This document shows, in pieces, positions 60,487-64,000 of a DNA stretch of 64,000 nt. A program made the translations under genes and the position numbers. Below the pieces are notes generated by a model. It was not told the DNA's origin. It did not search any database and was given only the letters and a program-made list of their open reading frames with translations. Positions within the stretch are counted from its first letter, which is position 1, and every line of letters starts with the position of its first letter. Origin of the DNA: Hymenobacter jejuensis. Its GTDB lineage: Bacteria; Bacteroidota; Bacteroidia; Cytophagales; Hymenobacteraceae. The stretch is from NCBI RefSeq assembly GCF_006337165.1, contig NZ_CP040896.1, positions 2,914,001-2,978,000 of the forward strand. Reading direction: 5' to 3'.

Positions 60487-61887
60487 CTACCAAAGCGTTA
60501 ACAACCAACCGATTAGCAATAGCACAAGCAGTAGATACGGAATGGCGTATCGGACGATGTAGCCAAAAAACGAAGGCATGGGTACCCCTTCCTTTTCCGC
60601 AATGGAGCGCACCAAAAAATTGGGTCCGTTGCCGATGTAAGTGAACGCGCCAAATAAAACCGCGCCGCTGGAAATAGCCCGCAACAGCGGCATAGTCAGA
60701 TACGATAAGGCAAAGGCCTGTACATCAGTGTCTTGGTTTATGTTGAGATGATGGCTAGCCATACTCAGCGACAGGAAACTGGCGTACGTGGGCGCGTTAT
60801 CCAGAAAAGCGGAAAGGCTGCCCGTTAGCCAATAAAGGGCAGTAGGCGTCAGATGACCGGCCACCGAAGGCTTGGAGGCAACGGCCGCCGCCGTCTGCAA
60901 GGCGGGCATCATGGTCAGGAAAATGCCGAAAAAAAGAAAAGCCACCTCGTGCATCGGCTCGAAAGTGAAGTGATTGGCACTTAAGGCTTTGCGGTCGGCG
61001 GTACGGTAGCAGCCCCAGGCGGCCAATAGCTGGAGCATTTCGCGCACGAAGGAGAGGTGCAGCCCAAAAACATGGAGCGCCGGTACCCACGACACGCGCG
61101 CAGGGTCTAGGAAAACGCTGACCAGCACCAACAGCAGCCACGGAAGGTTTTGTGCCCCGTTGAAGTCGTAGAGCGGCAGGCCTTTTTCTTGCCGTTGGCG
61201 GCGCCTTTCGTTGCGGGAGAGGCGGCTGGGGTAGGGGTTACGGCGGTCTTTCAGCCAAAATAGCAGTAAAAGCGCGCCGGTAGCCACCAGCCACGGCAGC
61301 AACAAGTGCCAGGCAGTCCAGAAAAAAGGCACGCCGCGCAGGTACCCAATAAACAGCGGCGGATCGCCGAGCGGCGTGAGCAGGCCTCCGGCATTGCTGA
61401 CCAGAAAAATGAAAAAAACGATCTGGTAGGGCTTAACTCGTTGGTCGTTGAGCCGGATAAATGGCCGAATAAGCACCAGTGAGGCGCCGGTGGTGCCAAT
61501 GACGCTGGCCAGTATAGCCCCAGCCAGCAGCAAAATCACGTTACGGCGAGGCGTGGCTTCTAAGTTGATATTCAGATACATAGTGCCGCCGGCCACGTAT
61601 AATGCCGTGAGCAGCACCACGAACGAGGTGTATTCGGCCAAGGTCTCGACGGTGGTGTGCCAGTCGTGGCGGACGAAGCCGTAGTAGCCCAGCATCAGCA
61701 GGCCCAAGCCAACGGCAATGGACGCGTACCAGCGCGCCCAGAACTTAGGAAAGAACAATGGCCCGGTGGCAATCAGGGCTAACAGACTAAAAAAAGGCAG
61801 CAACAACCAGTAAGCCACTGGCCAAGAAGCGCCAGCATCCAGGAACATCGGCGCAAAACCAGGGACGGCACGGTTAAATTCGATCAT
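60487..61887 (-). CDS. Sodium:proton antiporter-like / ion transporter superfamily protein
   Basis: A 466-residue membrane protein with about twelve hydrophobic segments. Motifs: VIGTTGASLVLIRPFIRLND, FLVSNAGGLLTPLGDPPLFIGYLRGVPFFWT and LPLLRAISSGAVLFGAFTYIGNGPN. This is the ion transporter superfamily pattern (NhaD/citrate/arsenite type) with duplicated GxxTPxGDPP-like and GNGPN loops that mark cation/substrate sites. Bacteroidetes members are labelled sodium:proton antiporter; substrate not certain. Divergent from the NifU-type gene. Confidence 0.82.
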   Translation of the reverse strand: MIEFNRAVPGFAPMFLDAGASWPVAYWLLLPFFSLLALIATGPLFFPKFWARWYASIAVGLGLLMLGYYGFVRHDWHTTVETLAEYTSFVVLLTALYVAGGTMYLNINLEATPRRNVILLLAGAILASVIGTTGASLVLIRPFIRLNDQRVKPYQIVFFIFLVSNAGGLLTPLGDPPLFIGYLRGVPFFWTAWHLLLPWLVATGALLLLFWLKDRRNPYPSRLSRNERRRQRQEKGLPLYDFNGAQNLPWLLLVLVSVFLDPARVSWVPALHVFGLHLSFVREMLQLLAAWGCYRTADRKALSANHFTFEPMHEVAFLFFGIFLTMMPALQTAAAVASKPSVAGHLTPTALYWLTGSLSAFLDNAPTYASFLSLSMASHHLNINQDTDVQAFALSYLTMPLLRAISSGAVLFGAFTYIGNGPNFLVRSIAEKEGVPMPSFFGYIVRYAIPYLLLVLLLIGWLLTLW

Positions 61888-61990
61888 AGACCCGGCAAAA
61901 GTATCTTATTCTCAAAAGGCAGAGGTACTGCTGCGAGGATGGGATATCGCTTATATATAGCATTTCTAAATAAAGCTTCCGGTTGTTGTG

Positions 61991-61998
61991 TAACTTTG
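61991..61998 (+). promoter_or_regulatory. Candidate -7 element of the NifU-type gene
   Basis: TAACTTTG matches TAnnTTTG, 95 bases before the ATG; no well-spaced TTTG is seen upstream. Confidence 0.35.
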
Positions 61999-62093
61999 CA
62001 ACTTCTGGTGCCGATCTTGGTTTTATAATCGATACCAGCCGCAAATCCGTATGAGGAGGCGCGCACTGTACTCACGTTTTCAAGACCACTACC

Positions 62094-62723
62094 ATGGCTG
62101 ATCATATCACCACTCCCGCTGCGCCCATTTCGATCTACGCTGAGGCCAGCCCCAACCCCGAATCCATGAAATTCGTGCTCAATACCACGCTTCTGAGCGA
62201 GGGGGTGAGCGTCGATTACCCGAATGTGGAGGCGGCGGCCAACTCGCCGCTGGCACAGGAGCTGTTCAATTTCGACTACGTAGGCCGCGTTTTCATCGCC
62301 GCGAACTTCGTAACGGTTACCAAAACCACCGATTTGCTGTGGGCTCAGCTCATCCCGGAGCTGCGCACGTTCCTGAAGTCGTACGTGGAGTCGGGCGGCC
62401 CGATTTTCACCGTCGATCCGGCTGCTGAGCAGAAAGCTGCGCAAGCCGCTGCCGCCGGCGACTCGTCGGAAGCCGACCAGCAAACCAGCCAAAAAATCAT
62501 CGACCTGCTCGATAACTACGTGCGCCCCGCCGTAGAGCAAGACGGTGGCAACATTACCTTCCGTAGCTACCAAGATGGCGTCGTGACTGTGAACCTGCAA
62601 GGCTCGTGCTCGGGCTGCCCTTCGGCGACGGTTACCCTGAAGTCGGGCATCGAAAACCTGCTCAAGCGTATGGTACCCGAAGTAAGAGAAGTGGTTGCAG
62701 AAGGCGTTACGGCTTCTTTCTAA
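62094..62723 (+). CDS. NifU-like (Nfu) Fe-S cluster scaffold/carrier
   Basis: 209 residues: an Nfu N-terminal domain (about 8-100, SIYAEASPNPESMKFVLNTTLLSEG, AQELFNFDYVGRVFIAANFVTVTK) and a NifU C-terminal domain (about 130-205) with LLDNYVRPAVEQDGGNITF and the cluster-binding CxxC in GSCSGCPSATVTLKSGIENLLKRMVPEV. It carries 4Fe-4S clusters to target apoproteins. An Ala/Glu-rich linker joins the domains. It ends at a strong terminator. Confidence 0.95.
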   Translation: MADHITTPAAPISIYAEASPNPESMKFVLNTTLLSEGVSVDYPNVEAAANSPLAQELFNFDYVGRVFIAANFVTVTKTTDLLWAQLIPELRTFLKSYVESGGPIFTVDPAAEQKAAQAAAAGDSSEADQQTSQKIIDLLDNYVRPAVEQDGGNITFRSYQDGVVTVNLQGSCSGCPSATVTLKSGIENLLKRMVPEVREVVAEGVTASF

Positions 62724-63151
62724 ACAACCTCAAGTCAGAAACTAAAAAGCCCGGCCAATTTTGGCCGGGCTTTTTAGTGGGCATAGCTAAACGGATATTT
62801 ACACAAGTATCTGAAAATAAGATAGTTAATAAAGCGCTGGGAAAGGGTTGAGAACGGCGGGTTCGAGAGAGGCGGGCCAGAACTCGGGCTATCTGGCCGG
62901 GCCTCGCGAAGCGTCTGGGCCGCAAGCGCTGCAACGAATCGGCTACAGACCTTCGCGCAAGGCAGGCGTACCTGCGGCACCGACCATTCCCAACCCACTT
63001 CCACAGCACACCTACTTGGTGTAGAAAAAAGCACAGTAGCGCAGGCTCGCCGTCCGCGTCCGTCGGATAGCATCCGGCGGCGTGGGGCACGCAGACCAAC
63101 AAGTCCGCACTACTGGCTTAGGAGAGTATAGGCGTGGTATTTGATTGTTTA
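62724..63151. other. 428-base intergenic region with an unexplained GC-rich reading frame
   Basis: After the terminator at 62743-62778 and an AT-rich stretch near 62800-62832, a GC-rich block (62840-63125) keeps an open plus-strand frame from 62852 to the TAG at 63068-63070, without an ATG start, encoding an Arg-rich 72-residue string. It has several small hairpins. A decayed gene, a dispersed repeat or an RNA are all possible. Confidence 0.4.
62743..62778 (+). terminator. Terminator of the NifU-type gene
   Basis: CTAAAAAGCCCGGCCA pairs with TGGCCGGGCTTTTTAG around ATTT, 20 bases after the stop codon; a fully symmetrical, bidirectional-looking terminator. Confidence 0.92.
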
Positions 63152-63160
63152 TCAAGCCTT
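63132..63160 (+). repeat. AT-rich element at the DUF5777 stop codon (core TTGATTGTTTA)
   Basis: Weak member: core at 63141-63151 with three mismatches, ending at the base before the stop codon of the minus-strand gene. Confidence 0.25.
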
Positions 63161-64000
63161 TGGTTTAAGCGTAAAGGCCCTGGAAATATTAAAGCCAAAG
63201 TAGATGTCGCCTTTCTGCCACTTGCCGGTGGTTTGGGGAATGAAAAACTTCTCGATCATGCCGCGGGAGTTGGTGAAGTGCAGCTGAAACACGTGCCCCC
63301 CGGTCTCGATGTCGAAGCCCGCCGACAAGGAATTGCGAAACTCATCGGCCGTGTGGCCGGGCAGTAGGTAGTAATATTCCATCGTGAGCGCCACGCGCTT
63401 GGTCAGCTTTTGGCGGCCTGCAAACCCCAGCGCGTACACGTCGTTTTGCTCCGCGCGGGTATCGACCAGGTTGCGGTGCACCAGCGTGGGCATCAGTTGC
63501 AGCGATAAATTGGTGCTGAACTTCCGCGCAATCAGCGCCTGGTACGTATAAGTGAAACGCGTATCGGTGGGGTGCTCCGGCCCCGTAAATTTCAGCGAAT
63601 TCAGTGCAGCGCTGGCAAATACCGTTACCGAAACGGGCATGGTGTGCAGGCCGGTGCTTTGGCGCAGCAGCCGGTATTTGCCAAACCCGTCGAAGGTTTT
63701 CTCCAGCGAACTGCGCCCGACGCCCACCGTCAGCTTGTCGGTAAGCCCATACTCCAGGCCCAGACGAATCGTGGCTTCGTCCAGGCCGAAGAAGTTGTAG
63801 GCGCCGCTGTTGAGCGTCCCAAATCGGTGCGAAATCAGAAACAGTAGCGTGCCCTGCCCCGGCGTTTCCACCGAGTGCCCATTGATGACGCGCGTGCCCT
63901 TGAAGGTGGCCTGCGTGTAGTCGGTGTGGAGGCTGTCGGTGGTTTGGGCTTCCAGCTTTTGCAGCAGGTCATCCTGGGCCCGCGCTTTGCTGCTGCACAT
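63152..64000 (-). CDS. DUF5777 beta-barrel protein, 5' end outside the window
   Basis: The 282 visible residues run off the right edge; the first residues (MCSSKARAQDD) look like the end of a signal peptide, so the true start lies beyond 64000. The rest alternates like outer-membrane strands: LLFLISHRFGTLNSGAYNFFGLDEATIRLGLEYGLTDKLTVGVGRSS, ALTMEYYYLLPG and GHVFQLHFTNSRGMIEKFFIPQTTG. This matches the DUF5777 family, seen in Bacteroidetes near electron-transfer or lipid-peroxide genes; role unknown. Confidence 0.8.
   Translation of the reverse strand: MCSSKARAQDDLLQKLEAQTTDSLHTDYTQATFKGTRVINGHSVETPGQGTLLFLISHRFGTLNSGAYNFFGLDEATIRLGLEYGLTDKLTVGVGRSSLEKTFDGFGKYRLLRQSTGLHTMPVSVTVFASAALNSLKFTGPEHPTDTRFTYTYQALIARKFSTNLSLQLMPTLVHRNLVDTRAEQNDVYALGFAGRQKLTKRVALTMEYYYLLPGHTADEFRNSLSAGFDIETGGHVFQLHFTNSRGMIEKFFIPQTTGKWQKGDIYFGFNISRAFTLKPKA

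Noticed and set aside
62707..63102. 131-codon minus-strand frame in the gap before the DUF5777 gene
   Set aside because: It reads through the NifU terminator and AT-rich element on the opposite strand; Cys/Arg-rich text does not look like a protein.
62860..63125. Possible tmRNA, RNase P RNA or tRNA in the GC-rich block
   Set aside because: The conserved cores of those RNAs (for example GAGGAAAGTCC or a tRNA cloverleaf) are not present.

Overview
The window looks like chromosomal DNA of a GC-rich member of the Bacteroidota, most likely a Hymenobacter-like cytophagale. The signs are: Bacteroidetes-type promoters (TTG or TTTG, about 20 bases, TAnnTTTG); few Shine-Dalgarno sites; a TonB-dependent outer-membrane receptor under a TPP riboswitch; an S9 peptidase, BatD, MoxR, SurA and DUF3108 repertoire; and several copies of the desiccation-related (PCC13-62 type) ferritin-like family. 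It is mostly dense housekeeping sequence. I saw no tRNA, rRNA, CRISPR array, transposase or phage gene. The genus is an inference from gene style, not from a marker gene.

Layout. 1-10.5 kb: an edge-truncated FUSC membrane protein, an AmpG-like MFS transporter, an S9 peptidase, an exported methyltransferase, several small or secreted proteins of unknown role, a DUF3089 lipoprotein and an ACT protein. 10.5-16 kb: the rplM-rpsI-rpsB-tsf translation operon, an RluA-type pseudouridine synthase and a PhoR/PhoB-like two-component system. 16-24.6 kb: a DUF3108 protein, recA with a candidate SOS operator, an outer-membrane protein, GNAT and SDR genes, a MoxR ATPase and a SurA chaperone. 24.8-30.2 kb: a large parvulin lipoprotein with an OmpA-like insert, then a partner-switching module (membrane PP2C phosphatase, STAS antagonist, RsbW-like kinase). 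30.3-39 kb: guaB, SDR, hrpB, rhodanese, pnuC plus a NadR-like kinase, an aldose epimerase and GNAT. 39.3-45.4 kb: the TPP riboswitch and its TonB receptor, an APC permease and a glutaryl-CoA dehydrogenase-like enzyme. 45.4-51.3 kb: small exported proteins, HIRAN, DUF4268, ruvB and queG. 51.6-57.4 kb: six ferritin-like genes in three tandem pairs. 57.6-64 kb: BatD, aroC, an ion antiporter, a NifU-type Fe-S carrier and an edge-truncated DUF5777 barrel protein.

Most notable signals. (1) Three head-to-tail pairs of exported ferritin-like proteins; in each pair one member is a Tat-type lipoprotein and the other has an unusually long leader before a twin-arginine-like signal. (2) A dispersed AT-rich, roughly palindromic element of about 29 bp (core TTGATTATNAR), seen at about 15 intergenic places and mostly just after stop codons. 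(3) Several large inverted repeats in intergenic DNA: 37 bp arms filling the gap between two convergent stop codons, 53 bp arms at 38.4 kb, a perfect 26 bp stem at 23.1 kb, and a hairpin built into the last codons of queG. (4) A palindrome next to the recA promoter that fits a LexA operator.
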